Assembly: GCA_030589965.1 (NCBI GenBank)
Contig: JAUUZM010000005.1
Location: 1 to 22,245 of the forward strand
Direction of reading: 5' to 3'
Length of the DNA: 22,245 bases
Origin: Bacteroides sp.
Lineage (GTDB): Bacteria > Bacteroidota > Bacteroidia > Bacteroidales > SM23-62
The notes under the pieces are model-generated. The model was not told the origin of the DNA. It ran no database searches and was given only the letters and a program-made list of their open reading frames with translations. This document shows, piece after piece, positions 6,365 to 17,100 of this stretch. The translations under genes and the position numbers were made by a program. Positions within the stretch are counted from its first letter, which is position 1, and each line of letters begins with the position of its first letter.

Positions 6365-9300
6365 TTATAATCCAAATTTGATTCCTACTACAAACTGCCG
6401 GGGTGGGGGAATAAGGCCATAGTCAATTCCCTGCATCAAGTGGGAGGAAGAAGAACTGAATTCCGGGTCATATCCCAGATATTTTGACCAGACAAAAACA
6501 TTGCTGGCTGAAATATAAAATTTAGCATTTTTGAAAACCCAAAATTCATCTGGAATTGTATAGCTGAGTGACACATTCTTCAATCTCAGATAGGAACCAT
6601 CCTCTATCCAGCGTGTTGAAAATGCCGAATTTCCTACAAAATCATTGTAAAGGGCCCTTGGAACCTCAGTTTTCTGCCCTTGATACTGCCACCTGTCCAG
6701 TACTTTTTACTCTGGTTTTCTAATCCGGTCATACTCTCATTCTTAAATCGTACATAGTTGAAAAGTTCACTACCCTGGACAAATTGAACAAATCCATAGA
6801 GAGACCAACGTTTGAAGGTAAAAGTGTTGCTGATCCCGCCCCATTGTGCGGGCATTGAGGAGCCTATAACTGTTTTGTCGAAACTATTTATAATTCCATC
6901 GGGTGTCCCATCCGGGCCTGAAATATCTTTAAAGATCGCATCACCGGCCTGGTATGGCACAAATTTATTATTCACTAATCCCCTACTTGTTGCTGCTTCA
7001 GCATCAGCATAAACTCCTTCAAAAATATATCCATAGTAGCTGTTTGCCTGCTCACCAGGAATATTTATTATTTCCGCTCCTGCAACCTCTGTCACCAGCT
7101 TATCCCCTACTATTTCGGTTACTTCATTCTGAACCACCGAATAGGTAGCCTGAACATCCCATTTAAAGGCATGCAGATTAAGTATACGGAAGAACAGGTT
7201 TACATCATATCCGGTGTTTTTCATCTTCCCCCCGTTTTCAGGTCTGCTGGCATAGCCAAAATAAGCTTCAAGAGGAGTATAAATAAGCATATTATCCGTA
7301 TTCGACTGGTAAATATCGAAACTTGTTGTAAGCCTGTTACCCCAGAGTGCGAGATCAATACCCGTATTTAATTGTGTAACTGTTTCGTACGTGAGTTCAT
7401 CATTGGATGAGGAGGCCGGATACAGCCCTGCAGTTTCCCGGAATCTGATTGTCTGATAATACTTAGAGGCATTTGATTCACCTATATCATCATTTCCTGT
7501 GCGCCCATAGGATAACCTGATTTTCAGATCCTCCAAACCATTTATATTTTTAAAGAATAATGCATTGGAAATACGCCATGCCGCACCGGCCGAATAAAAA
7601 ATTCCGAAAGGTGAACCTCCGATTTTCACAGTATTTGCAGCATTATTGCCAATACGCGATGAACCATCCAGTGATACAGTACCCTGGAGCATGAATTGAT
7701 CCCTGTAACTGTAGGTTAATCTCTCATAAAACGATAACCAGTTCCAGGTACGGTTTTCCCCTCCAATTGCCCTTAAGTTTAGGGTTCCGCTCTGAAGAAA
7801 CCTGAATTCATCATTTTCAAACGCATTCTTCGTTAATCCCCAATCGAATTCATATTTATTGTTCTGAACATTAATACCACTGTTAGAGGTGATACTGTGA
7901 TTGCCAAAATCTTTATTATAGTTAAAAGAAGTGTTATTATATATGGTTCTTAAATTATTGTTTGATGCTTTGGAAACATTAATTGCTTCATCATTATAAT
8001 ACAATTCCATACCATGATTTGGCATGAACAACTTTTCGTTTAAAACATTATAGTTTACACCGAAATTGGTGTTTATTGTCATATTCTCCTTCAACAGAAA
8101 ATCAAGACCCAGTGTAAATGTAGAATTAAAATTGTTGTTCGTTGCTTCAAATCCGTCTATGACTGCCTGGGGATTACTGACGCCCAGTTCATCAACCTCA
8201 GAAATGATGCCAATTTCCTGGCCCTCTTCGTCATACTGATATGGATTTAACATTGGTGATTTAGCCAGGGCCGTCAGAATTGCACTGGTTTCCGGAACCT
8301 TAGCCGATTCAATAAGTGATGAAGTATTGTAGTTCAGGGAAACCCCTGATTTCCCCTTAAGCCAGGGAAAAATGTTCAGTAAACCAACAAATCTTAAATT
8401 GTAACCTTCATATCCGGTTTCTTTAATTATCCCACCTCCATTTAAATATCCAAATGAAAGACCATAACGTGCAATTTCATCGCCTCCTTTCACGCTAACA
8501 TTCAGGTTATTGAAAGATGCATTCGTAAATATAAGTTCCTGCCAATTTGTATTGTGCTGAAAATTTACAATACCCTCTTCTCCGGATTGCAGGAATAAAC
8601 CAGGGTATTGCTCACGAACCACTTCTTCTTTCATTCCGGAAGAAAAAAGCAATTCACTGATGAGTGTTTTGTGTTGTTGCCCATTCATTTGGGGGATAAG
8701 GTTGTCCGGGGCCAATGAATAACCTGTACGAAAGTCAAAATCGATACTTGTTTGGGTAGCACTTGGATCGAGTGTTTCGATCAAAACCAGGCCATTAGAT
8801 GCCTGCGACCCGTAAGCAGCTGTTACTGCTGGGTCTTTAATAACAGTTACTTTGGAAATATCCATTGTGTTCAATCCTAACAGAGGGTTATATTCAAATC
8901 CCTCAATTACGGAATTAAAAACACCTTTCCTGATAAGCGGTATACCATCGACAATGTAGAGAGGTTGATTCGTTGCATTCAGGGAATTAACACCCCTTAT
9001 AAACGCTGTGGCTCCGGCAGCCGGATGACCTGAACGACCAGTGACATGCATCCCTGAGATTCGTCCCTGCATATACTGATCAACTGTAATATCAGGTGTT
9101 TCAATAATATCTTCAACATTCAGTGTATTAAAGGCTGCAACCTGGTTTCGTCTTATTCCTTGCTGTTTTAAAATGGGTATTATGTCGTCACCGACATCCA
9201 GATCATCAGCAGCCAAATATACTTTAACCTCAGTTTGCATGTTTAGATATATCCTTTTTGTATTATATCCACTCGAAGGATGGACATTAAGCCAGACTTC

Positions 9301-9543
9301 ACCAGATTCAGTTTTCAGGGTGAATTCACCATTAGAATCTGATACAACAGGCAACTCTGCCGAACCTTCAATACCTACTGAAACATTCTCAACAGGTCGA
9401 TTTGATCCATCGACAACCATTCCCTTTATTAGCATGGGAGCTTGCCCGTAAGCAATTAGAATTCCAGCTATTAACATAAGCGTTAATGCGGCCGGTTTTT
9501 TTAAGTTCCTGGTTTTGAATAGTTTATTCACTTTAGAAATCAT
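6365..9543 (-). pseudogene. SusC/RagA TonB-dependent outer-membrane transporter with a one-base frameshift (second pair)
   Basis: The gene would encode 1059 residues if one base were restored. Signal peptide about 1-33; carboxypeptidase-regulatory-like domain about 35-112 (IKGMVVDGSNRPVENVSVGI); plug about 140-258 (YIVDGIPL; VIKDPAVTAAYGSQASNGLV); then the beta-barrel. The frame runs correctly to NQSKK (about residue 946), then turns to nonsense and stops at 6634. The adjacent frame immediately continues VLDRWQYQGQKTEVPRALYN, then RWIEDGSYLRLKNVSLSY and the barrel end at 6365. The junction is a run of five A in the coding strand (T5 at 6704-6708); six A would give SKKVLDRW, as in relatives. 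Without the last 112 residues the barrel could not close. It may be a true mutation, a sequencing error or, less likely, slippage. The partner SusD starts 19 bp downstream and looks intact. Confidence 0.9.
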
Positions 9544-9580
9544 TCTTCATTAAGGCTTAAAAGCGTTTAGATACCACTTG

Positions 9581-11119
9581 TTATTCTGTTGGTCTGAACT
9601 CTATATAATCGATTATAAATCCATTGCTTGAATTTGATCCCGGTCCTTTGTAATCAAATCGAATTCGTGCAGAACTGTAGACCATTATGTTTTCCACATA
9701 CATATCAAAGGAATTAAAGCGTCCTTCCGGATAGTAATAGTTATCCCCTCCTATTACACTCTGAATAATGCCTCTGTAAAAGGGATCCTGAAAATCTACA
9801 TAATCGAAGGTTTTTACAAGTTCGTCATTTACATATATATCGTAAATCCCTCCAATATCCATATGGGTTCTCACCTCCATTACATATTTCCTTGGAAATA
9901 ATTTATAGCTTCCAAATTCTACTGAAAATTCATCCGAATAACCATCTGGAAATCTAACCTTAATAATGGTATCCTCAGAAGCGGAAAGGATAAACTCCTG
10001 TTCAGGCGCGAGGGGTATGGTTTGACTGATTTCCACACCGCTGATCCAGGCATATCTGTTAATCCCTGTCAGAACGGTAAGCACTTCAGCTTCGATTCTT
10101 GAACCTCCGATATATAAAGAATCATGAATTTGATAATCTGTATAATTGTATGCATAGCCATTGCTGCACAAAGCCTTTTCTGTGGGTATGTAATCAATTT
10201 CAATACTGTCACCCAGGATATTCATCAGTTTTATTACATCATCTTCCGATTGCCTGAAAAATTCTTCAGGTTCAAGCATGTTCAGGAATGTTCCCTGATC
10301 AAGTAATTTGGGTACCAAAACATTATTCTGCCAGTCAAGTGGAATATCGTTATAATCAGTGTATTGTGATCCCAGGGCATCAGCCATAATATTCAAAGCA
10401 GCATTGTAATCTTCTTGTTTCGGAAATACAATTGTAGCCCCTACTTCTCTGAATTCATGCTTAACGGGGAAGTATTCATACTCGAAAACATTGAAAACTT
10501 CCGACACCGTATCGTAAATCGTATTTCCTGATGAATCAAAATCAACAGGTGTGCTTCTCTCCTTGTCAAGTATTATAGAATCCTGACTGTCGATGTATTT
10601 ACTTAATATAGGATTTGTAAGCCTGAAGTATTCGTATAAATTTGGTTTTGGCTGTATAACCTCATTGACTAAGAAGTATCTTCCATTCAGGTACAAGGGA
10701 CTTTCGAATTCAATCTCAATCCCATCAATCGAAACAGTGTTTCCATGCTCTTCAAAAAGTGCAAACTTTTCAGTCAGTGTTTGTATTTTTCGTTTTCCCT
10801 GTATACTGCCGGAATGAAGCAGGTGTGAACAGATATGGTACATCAATAAGGTTTCATCAATTGAGTCAGGGAAGGCTCCCATTGCTTCATTGCTGGGAGT
10901 GAAAACAGAATAAGGAATATCCGAATTAAACAGTGTATCCAACTCATAATCTGTTAAAACCTGTATGAATTTCGATATTTCCGGATTGCTTTGCATGGCA
11001 TTCCAAACATTTTCATTCACTGTTTCCGGATACTCTTCGTAGTATTCTTCCCAACGTTGAGTGCAACCCATGGTCAGCAGTATAAAAAAACCCAATACCG
11101 TGTTGGATAAAAGTCTCAT
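9581..11119 (-). CDS. lipoprotein with two FAS1 (fasciclin) domains and a C-terminal beta-sandwich domain
   Basis: A 512-residue lipoprotein with lipobox Cys19 (LTMGC). Residues 37-158 form a clear FAS1 domain: NVWNAMQSNPEISKFIQ, the FTPSNEAM core (73-80), YHICSHLL and FLVNEVIQP. Residues 160-325 look like a second, degenerate FAS1 domain: YFRLTNPILSKYI, ATIVFPKQEDYNAAL and a late NGYAYNY. Residues 340-512 are beta-rich and end in FIIDYIEFRPTE, an end typical of jelly-roll carbohydrate-binding-like domains. FAS1 domains mediate adhesion or ligand binding and have no known catalytic role. It lies 12 bp after a gene of the same architecture and 37 bp before the frameshifted SusC. By inference it is a surface-exposed accessory of the uptake system, in the place SusE/SusF-type proteins often take. 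The FAS1 call is firm for domain 1; the C-terminal fold is a guess from pattern. Confidence 0.82.
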   Translation of the reverse strand: MRLLSNTVLGFFILLTMGCTQRWEEYYEEYPETVNENVWNAMQSNPEISKFIQVLTDYELDTLFNSDIPYSVFTPSNEAMGAFPDSIDETLLMYHICSHLLHSGSIQGKRKIQTLTEKFALFEEHGNTVSIDGIEIEFESPLYLNGRYFLVNEVIQPKPNLYEYFRLTNPILSKYIDSQDSIILDKERSTPVDFDSSGNTIYDTVSEVFNVFEYEYFPVKHEFREVGATIVFPKQEDYNAALNIMADALGSQYTDYNDIPLDWQNNVLVPKLLDQGTFLNMLEPEEFFRQSEDDVIKLMNILGDSIEIDYIPTEKALCSNGYAYNYTDYQIHDSLYIGGSRIEAEVLTVLTGINRYAWISGVEISQTIPLAPEQEFILSASEDTIIKVRFPDGYSDEFSVEFGSYKLFPRKYVMEVRTHMDIGGIYDIYVNDELVKTFDYVDFQDPFYRGIIQSVIGGDNYYYPEGRFNSFDMYVENIMVYSSARIRFDYKGPGSNSSNGFIIDYIEFRPTE

Positions 11120-11131
11120 CTTCTTCTACAT

Positions 11132-12691
11132 TTAAATTGGTTCAAATCTTAAAGCATCCCATAAAAATCTGCCCGGTATAAGTAGTTTTATTTCAACTTT
11201 ATGTGATTCATACTGGCTAAAATCAACGAGGCCTAACAAAATGTTCTGGAAGGGCTGATTTGATGTACCTCCGGTGGTTAAATCAATCAGACCGCTGATT
11301 TTTTTTCCATCAATAAATACCTCAACCAGGGCATTATCTCTGCTAAATGCTTCTGCCCTCAAATAGACTTCATAGCTCCCCCGAATAATTTTCGGTGTCT
11401 GGTAGGTAATGGTAAAATCGCCGTTTATTTCAAGGTAGTCATTCCCCCAGGCAGAAATATTCTCATTGCGCTTTTCGACATAATAGAGGTCAGCTCCTGA
11501 CCATTCAATAAAAAACAATGCATCAGGATCTTCGATCAGGTAGGTTCCCGCCACGCTACTTAGCTCCTCAATGTAGGGTTCCTCCTGAAATTGAAAATCC
11601 TGTCTCGATCGTGAAGGTGGTTGCTGTGTCATAACCCGGTCAATGAAATGTATTGCCCCGTTCTGTGTTAATACATTACTCACGTCATAGTAAAATCCGA
11701 TGTAGTCTATTATTGTGGTGTCGGTTCCGTTGACAATCGTGTCGAATACCTGTTTCCTCTTGTTTATCGCCAGATCGATACCATTTCCGTTTATGTTGAG
11801 AGGAATATCAGAAAGTGTGTTATAATTAGTAGCCTCGCCTTCAAAATCATCCAGAAATAAACCACGGGGTAAAATATGATAAGCGACAAAATTATAGAAT
11901 GGATTTTTTTCACCCTGGTAGTTATCATCGTCCGGACTTATTAAACTTGCCAATTCCCTTGCAGAGTTAATTCCATTTTCCTGGTAAATAGCATCGGACT
12001 CGACAAGCAATGTGACCGCTTGTAAGGAATCATTTTCCTTTAAATTAAAATCAATCTTCTGACGTAAGCCCGTTAATTCGACTGCCTCCCTGAAAATTGA
12101 ATACCCCGGGTTTTGCTCCAGCCATTCGAAACTTGTATATGTAACGGGTATTAAAGCTGTTTGAATTAAATGAATGTACCCATTGGATGTTTCGATATTG
12201 GGATAAATAACGGTGGCCTGGTTGTTAATCCTGTAGTAGGAAGTATCAGGTTCAATAATAAAACTAACGGTTAGGAAATCATCCGATAGTGTAGGCTCGG
12301 GAAATGCCCCAAAGGGAAAGTCATTCGAATGTATACCCAGATTTAGGGTATGATAACGACTAAAGGCGGCGACATACCCGGAATCGTTTAACAACTCGTT
12401 CAGAGAAGAAAACTGTTCCGAGCTGCTAATAAACTGATCTATGGCATTATTATCGGGAAGGAATAGGGTGTAATCATTACCTTCCGGGTTGTAGGCGCTT
12501 AAGGTTTTGTCAATTCCACCCTTTGCCAGAATTTGTAAAAAGCTAGAAAACTGCTCCTCGTGATCAAGGATATAATCATAAATGGATGATTGTTCAACAT
12601 CTTCAAACCCTGCTTCCCTTACAGGCTCTTCGCATGCCTGGAAAATGGCCATACCCGGAATTATTAAGATGAGCACTATTTTTTTCAGCAT
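11132..12691 (-). CDS. lipoprotein with two FAS1 (fasciclin) domains and a C-terminal carbohydrate-binding-like domain
   Basis: A 519-residue lipoprotein with lipobox Cys20 (IFQAC). FAS1 domain 1 spans about 36-180: SIYDYILDHEEQFSSFLQIL, TLFLPDNNAID, YHTL and NGYIHLIQTALIP. FAS1 domain 2 spans about 188-354: FEWLEQNPGYSIFREAVELT, YNFVAYHILPRGLFL and the closing NGAIHFIDRVM. Residues 375-519 are beta-rich. GSYEVYLRAEAFSRDNALVE, then VFIDGKKISGL and a closing HKVEIKLLIPGRFLWDALRF, look like the ligand-binding jelly-roll of the CBM6/CBM35 type, in which G-x-Y-x-V and L-D-x-L/I-x-F frame the sandwich. It lies 9 bp after the SusD gene and 12 bp before its shorter relative. Likely an outer-membrane surface protein that captures a glycan or glycoprotein for the neighbouring SusCD pairs. 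The domains are well supported, the ligand is unknown. Confidence 0.85.
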   Translation of the reverse strand: MLKKIVLILIIPGMAIFQACEEPVREAGFEDVEQSSIYDYILDHEEQFSSFLQILAKGGIDKTLSAYNPEGNDYTLFLPDNNAIDQFISSSEQFSSLNELLNDSGYVAAFSRYHTLNLGIHSNDFPFGAFPEPTLSDDFLTVSFIIEPDTSYYRINNQATVIYPNIETSNGYIHLIQTALIPVTYTSFEWLEQNPGYSIFREAVELTGLRQKIDFNLKENDSLQAVTLLVESDAIYQENGINSARELASLISPDDDNYQGEKNPFYNFVAYHILPRGLFLDDFEGEATNYNTLSDIPLNINGNGIDLAINKRKQVFDTIVNGTDTTIIDYIGFYYDVSNVLTQNGAIHFIDRVMTQQPPSRSRQDFQFQEEPYIEELSSVAGTYLIEDPDALFFIEWSGADLYYVEKRNENISAWGNDYLEINGDFTITYQTPKIIRGSYEVYLRAEAFSRDNALVEVFIDGKKISGLIDLTTGGTSNQPFQNILLGLVDFSQYESHKVEIKLLIPGRFLWDALRFEPI

Positions 12692-12700
12692 ATCTTTTCT

Positions 12701-14179
12701 TTAATTATCATAAAACGAATTCTGAATCAAATACTGATTTCGTTCAAGTTCTTCCTCATAGATTGGTAAATACCATCCATTGGGATCAGATAGTTTCATC
12801 GCTAATATTCTCTTTTGAGTTGAAGGAACATTAGCGATTATAATTTCAATTAACTTGCTCTTACGAGCATAATTATTTCTACGCCCCATTCGGAGAAGGT
12901 CAAACCATCTTTTTCCTTCAAAACAAAGTTCTATGGCACGTTCGGTAAGTATTGCATCCTCAAAAGCTGCGGGTGAATCAGTAATTACCAGGGGAGGAAC
13001 TGCAGCCCTGGTCCTGACCAATCCGATTTTTTCCCTGGCTTCATTGTATCTTTCCAATTGCGATAAGGCCTCAGCCCACATTAATAACACATCAGCGTAA
13101 CGGTAAACTATCCAGTTACAACTTCGCTGATCAGCACCCGACCTTGAGGATCGTCCATCTGGTGCAAGTCCGACATATTTCCAGATTACATATTCACCTT
13201 CTCCATATTTTGCAATGGAAGCATCTTCTCCACGAATAATTTCGCTGGTAAATTCTGAACTTAATAATTCATATGCACTTTGGCTAGGTTTGTACTTTTT
13301 AGCGTTTCGGTCTGTGAGACCATAGGTTCTGTTATTCTGGCCAAGGCTATTATCAAACTGGAATTCCAGGATGCTTTCGAGAGAATTACCAGGATAAAAT
13401 AATTCAAACCATTTAAAACTTGGCATTAACACATATTGTTTCGATTCTTCAATTTTTTCAATGTGCCTGATCACTGATTCATAATCAAACCTCCAGAGTG
13501 CAATATCGGCAAGCAGTGCATCAAATGCTGCTTTGGAAGCTCTCCCCTTGTTTTCTGAAATGGTAATAAACCCACCACTAGGTGCATACTGCCTGTTTGA
13601 TTCCAGGTCCGATACAATTTGGTCCAAAACGGTTTCTTCGGAAGATTTTTCTATATAAAAATCGGCATCATCGCTTTCTGTTGGTACAAGAACCAAAGGG
13701 ACCTCCTTATAAAGACGGACAAGGTAAAAATACATCAGGCTTCTCAGGAAATATGCTTCTGATACGAGTCCCAGCCTCTCGAAGTCACTGAATGTAGGAT
13801 CTATTTCCTGTACAAACTCAGCATTTTTAATTACTTCGTTACAATTATTGATTACTTTATAAAAACTATACCAGTTGGATCTGGCATTATCCGAGTAGAT
13901 GTTACTTTCCGCCAGCAGTCTCTCCGTATTGTGCTGGTCAACATCTCCCATGACCATTTCCGCCCTCACTTCACCATAAACAAAAAGTAATCCGTCCAAT
14001 CCTGCAAAACGCTGATAGGCAGCCATTAGAACTGACTCAACATCACTCTGACTCTTCCAGAATTCTTCACGGATCAATCCTTCAGGGGGGATTAACTCCA
14101 GGTAATCATTACAGGAGAAATGAGATAACATAATAATAAACATCAGAACATATGTAGTTCGTCTTCTCATAATTTGCAT
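12701..14179 (-). CDS. SusD/RagB-family outer-membrane nutrient-binding lipoprotein (first pair)
   Basis: A 492-residue SusD homologue of typical length. The signal peptide ends at a lipobox with Cys23 (SHFSC), followed by NDYLELIPPEG, the usual SusD opening, and EEFWKSQSDVESVLMAAYQR. The C-terminal RagB/SusD signature runs YRYADVLLMWAEALSQ, then LTERAIELCFEGKRWFDLLR (about 425-445), and the protein closes with WYLPIYEEELERNQ. It forms the lid of the SusC encoded just upstream; the gap to that stop codon is only 3 bp, which suggests translational coupling. An ATG three codons further in (14170) would give MRRRTTYVLMF, an equally good signal peptide with more room for a ribosome-binding site. 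It is followed after 9 bp by a FAS1 lipoprotein gene. Ligand unknown. Confidence 0.95.
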   Translation of the reverse strand: MQIMRRRTTYVLMFIIMLSHFSCNDYLELIPPEGLIREEFWKSQSDVESVLMAAYQRFAGLDGLLFVYGEVRAEMVMGDVDQHNTERLLAESNIYSDNARSNWYSFYKVINNCNEVIKNAEFVQEIDPTFSDFERLGLVSEAYFLRSLMYFYLVRLYKEVPLVLVPTESDDADFYIEKSSEETVLDQIVSDLESNRQYAPSGGFITISENKGRASKAAFDALLADIALWRFDYESVIRHIEKIEESKQYVLMPSFKWFELFYPGNSLESILEFQFDNSLGQNNRTYGLTDRNAKKYKPSQSAYELLSSEFTSEIIRGEDASIAKYGEGEYVIWKYVGLAPDGRSSRSGADQRSCNWIVYRYADVLLMWAEALSQLERYNEAREKIGLVRTRAAVPPLVITDSPAAFEDAILTERAIELCFEGKRWFDLLRMGRRNNYARKSKLIEIIIANVPSTQKRILAMKLSDPNGWYLPIYEEELERNQYLIQNSFYDN

Positions 14180-14182
14180 TTT

Positions 14183-17100
14183 TTAGAATCCAATCCCAAC
14201 ACTAAACGTAATAATCTTTGGAGGCGGGGTCTTTGCCCTGTCAACGCCCATCCAGAAGGGATCATCGGCATTTTGCCCTATCTCGGGATCCTGACCTGAA
14301 TACTGGGTAAATGTCAATAATTTACGACCACTTGCGGAAACAGTTAACCTTCTCATCCGGAGTTTTCTACAAACATCCTGGGGTACCCTGTAAGACAGGG
14401 TTACATTGTTTAAACGAATAAAATCGCCTTGCTCAACATAACGATCAGATCCCAGGTTGCTCGCAGGGTTATTCATATATGCCCGGGGCAACATACCTTC
14501 CTCTTCCTGACCCTGTTTGCGCCATCTGTAAAGTACCGCTTTACTTTGATTATTCCGGTCATTCATTCCTTCGGTTTGAATGGCAACCTGGTTCACAATG
14601 ACAAATCCAAGGCGATAATGGAAGGCTATATTAAGATTAAAACTTTTATACTTTAGTCCGGTACCAAATCCTCCAATAAATTTTGGATTGGAATCACCCA
14701 GATATTCAACATCATTGATATCAATTTTACCATCGTTATTCAAATCTTTATAGATCGGATCCCCACCTTTAAAAGTATAATCATTCTTGTATCGTAATGG
14801 TATCGGATTTCCTTCGCTGTCTATAATTTTGTTATTGTCCGCATCCCTGGCAAAAACATCCTCATCACTAGGCCAGACTCCCAGGTATCTGAACCCGAAG
14901 AAGGAGCCTATAGGCTCTCCTTCAACCACCCTCCTTGGATATTGTCCGTTGTTAATTGAAGTGGAACTTTCGGAGTTGAAATTTTCCGGAAGCACATTAA
15001 AAATGTTTGTATTTTGCGCCGTGTTAAAGAAAACTGACCATTGCCAGTTTCTTTTCCGGATAATAGTAAAATCAGCCATCAACTCCCATCCCTTATTTGT
15101 AAGCTCACCACCATTTAAGTATTCCAGCCGGTCGAAACCGGAACTAAACGGAATTTTATAGCGACGAAACAGCATATCCGAGGTTACCCTCTCGTAAATA
15201 TCTCCCTCAAGGTAGACTCGGTTCCCAAACATATTTAGCTCCAGGCCGACGTCCCAGGATTTAACAGTAGCCCATTTCAGGTTATTTAACTGGGGACGAA
15301 CAGGCTCAATAGAGGGATTTAAGATATAACTCCCCGTTCCGGTTGATCTGTATTCTGCAAAACGGGCATAGGGATCCTTGGGCTGAACGCCGGAGACCCC
15401 ATAACTAACCCGTAACATGCTTTCCCCCAGCCAGTTGCTCATAGATCTCATAAAAGGTTCGCTGGTGAATCGCCATCCTGCTGAAACACCATAAAATAGC
15501 CCCCATCGGTTATTCGAACCGAATGAAGAATGAGCATCAAGTGTTACAACACCTTGCAGCATGTAACGGTCGAATGCTTTATAATTGAGACTGTTTACAC
15601 TTCTTAAGAGCCTGACTTCCTGAGTAGTAGTACGAATTTGAGTTCCATCAAGCAGAGCGTTAATTGCTGGATCCTGAAGATTAATACTTGGTATTTTATT
15701 ACTCTCGATACTCATTCTTTCATAACCAGATTGATCGACCTGCCATGTAAACGCACCCGAAAGAACGTGATTTTTGTTTTTAAAGGGTGATGCAAAAGAC
15801 AGCTGGGATTCAGTTCTTATGGAACGGTCAACGTTGTTTCCCTCCAAAGCGACATTAATATCCGGGTCTAACCAGTCCGCTCCAATGGCACTATACGGAA
15901 GAAAGCTGTTTGATTTTAACCCTGCATACTGGAAGGTAATTGTCTGTTTGAAGGTCAGCCAGTCAAGAATCTTGTACCTTAACAAAAAAGTGTTTTCAAA
16001 TTTATTCAGGTTTTCATCCCTCCTGCCAAGGTCAGCTACCGCCACCGGATTAAAGTAGGATTTCCCATCACCCTGGTAACTCAGTATGGGAGTAAAATAT
16101 TCACCGGTTGGGTTCCCGTTTTCATCCAGTTCCCATATGCTCATATTGGGAGCCTTGCGGTATGCCATTTCCCGGATGTTGACCCTCCCCGACCCGCCAC
16201 TGAATTCCCAGTTGCGGGCTCTATTACTGGATGCATAATTAAAATTTACCTGGAATAAGAGTTTTCTTGATAGGTAATAGTCGAGATTCACACGAGTTGA
16301 AAATCTTGAATAACCTGTATTCATCGTCGTACCACCTTCGTCGAGATAGCCGAATGAAGTGAAGTAACGAGTTTTATCAGCCCCTCCCGAGATGGAGAAA
16401 TAATGATCATGGGATACCCCGTCCTGGGTAATTGCACCTACCCAGTCGGTATTCTGTGCGTAATTATTAAAGTCGAAGTAATCCCTGTCGTAAGCTATCT
16501 GAGGAGGAATCTCAAATACTCCCAGGGCATTATGCCATTCTTCCATCTGTAACATTATGTATTCATTTCCATCTAACATGGGAATGGGAGGCGGTTGGAT
16601 ATTCAGGTTCAGCCGGTATTGATAATCAAACTGTACCGCCCCCATTCTTCCCTTGCGAGTTTCAATCAGCAATACTCCATCAGCACCCTCCGAACCGTAC
16701 GCTGAAGTTGAGGCAGCATCTTTTAATACCTCTATTGATTTGATGTCCTGCAATGGAAGACTGATAAGATTACTGATGTCTTCACTATCCGCTGAACTTA
16801 AATCGAAATTACTGGAAACCCTGGATTGGGGGATTCCATCTATTACTATTAAGGGCTGGCTGTTCCCCATTGAGCTCAGACCGCGGATTACAAGTTGAGA
16901 GCCAGATCCCGGATCTCCTGATGTGGCCACAATATCGAGTCCGCTAACCTTCCCCTGCAATGCATCGGATGCTGAGAGCACACCGCTCTCTTTCATATCC
17001 ACTATGTCGATTTTAACACTGGATGAAGCTTTGTCCCGGTCCGAGACGTTTGTCAGAGATCCGGAGGACCTTGCCTGTGCTACTATCTGTACCTCGTCGA

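Noticed and set aside
6365..6583. A separate small gene downstream of the SusC frame
   Set aside because: It begins in the middle of the conserved SusC segment RWIEDGSYLRLKNV and is the frame-shifted end of the same gene.
6695..6715. Programmed -1 ribosomal frameshift as the main explanation for the split SusC
   Set aside because: The slip site is T-AAA-AAG, not the efficient A-AAA-AAG, and I see no clear stimulatory stem; SusC genes are not known to need it. A one-base loss in a homopolymer is simpler.
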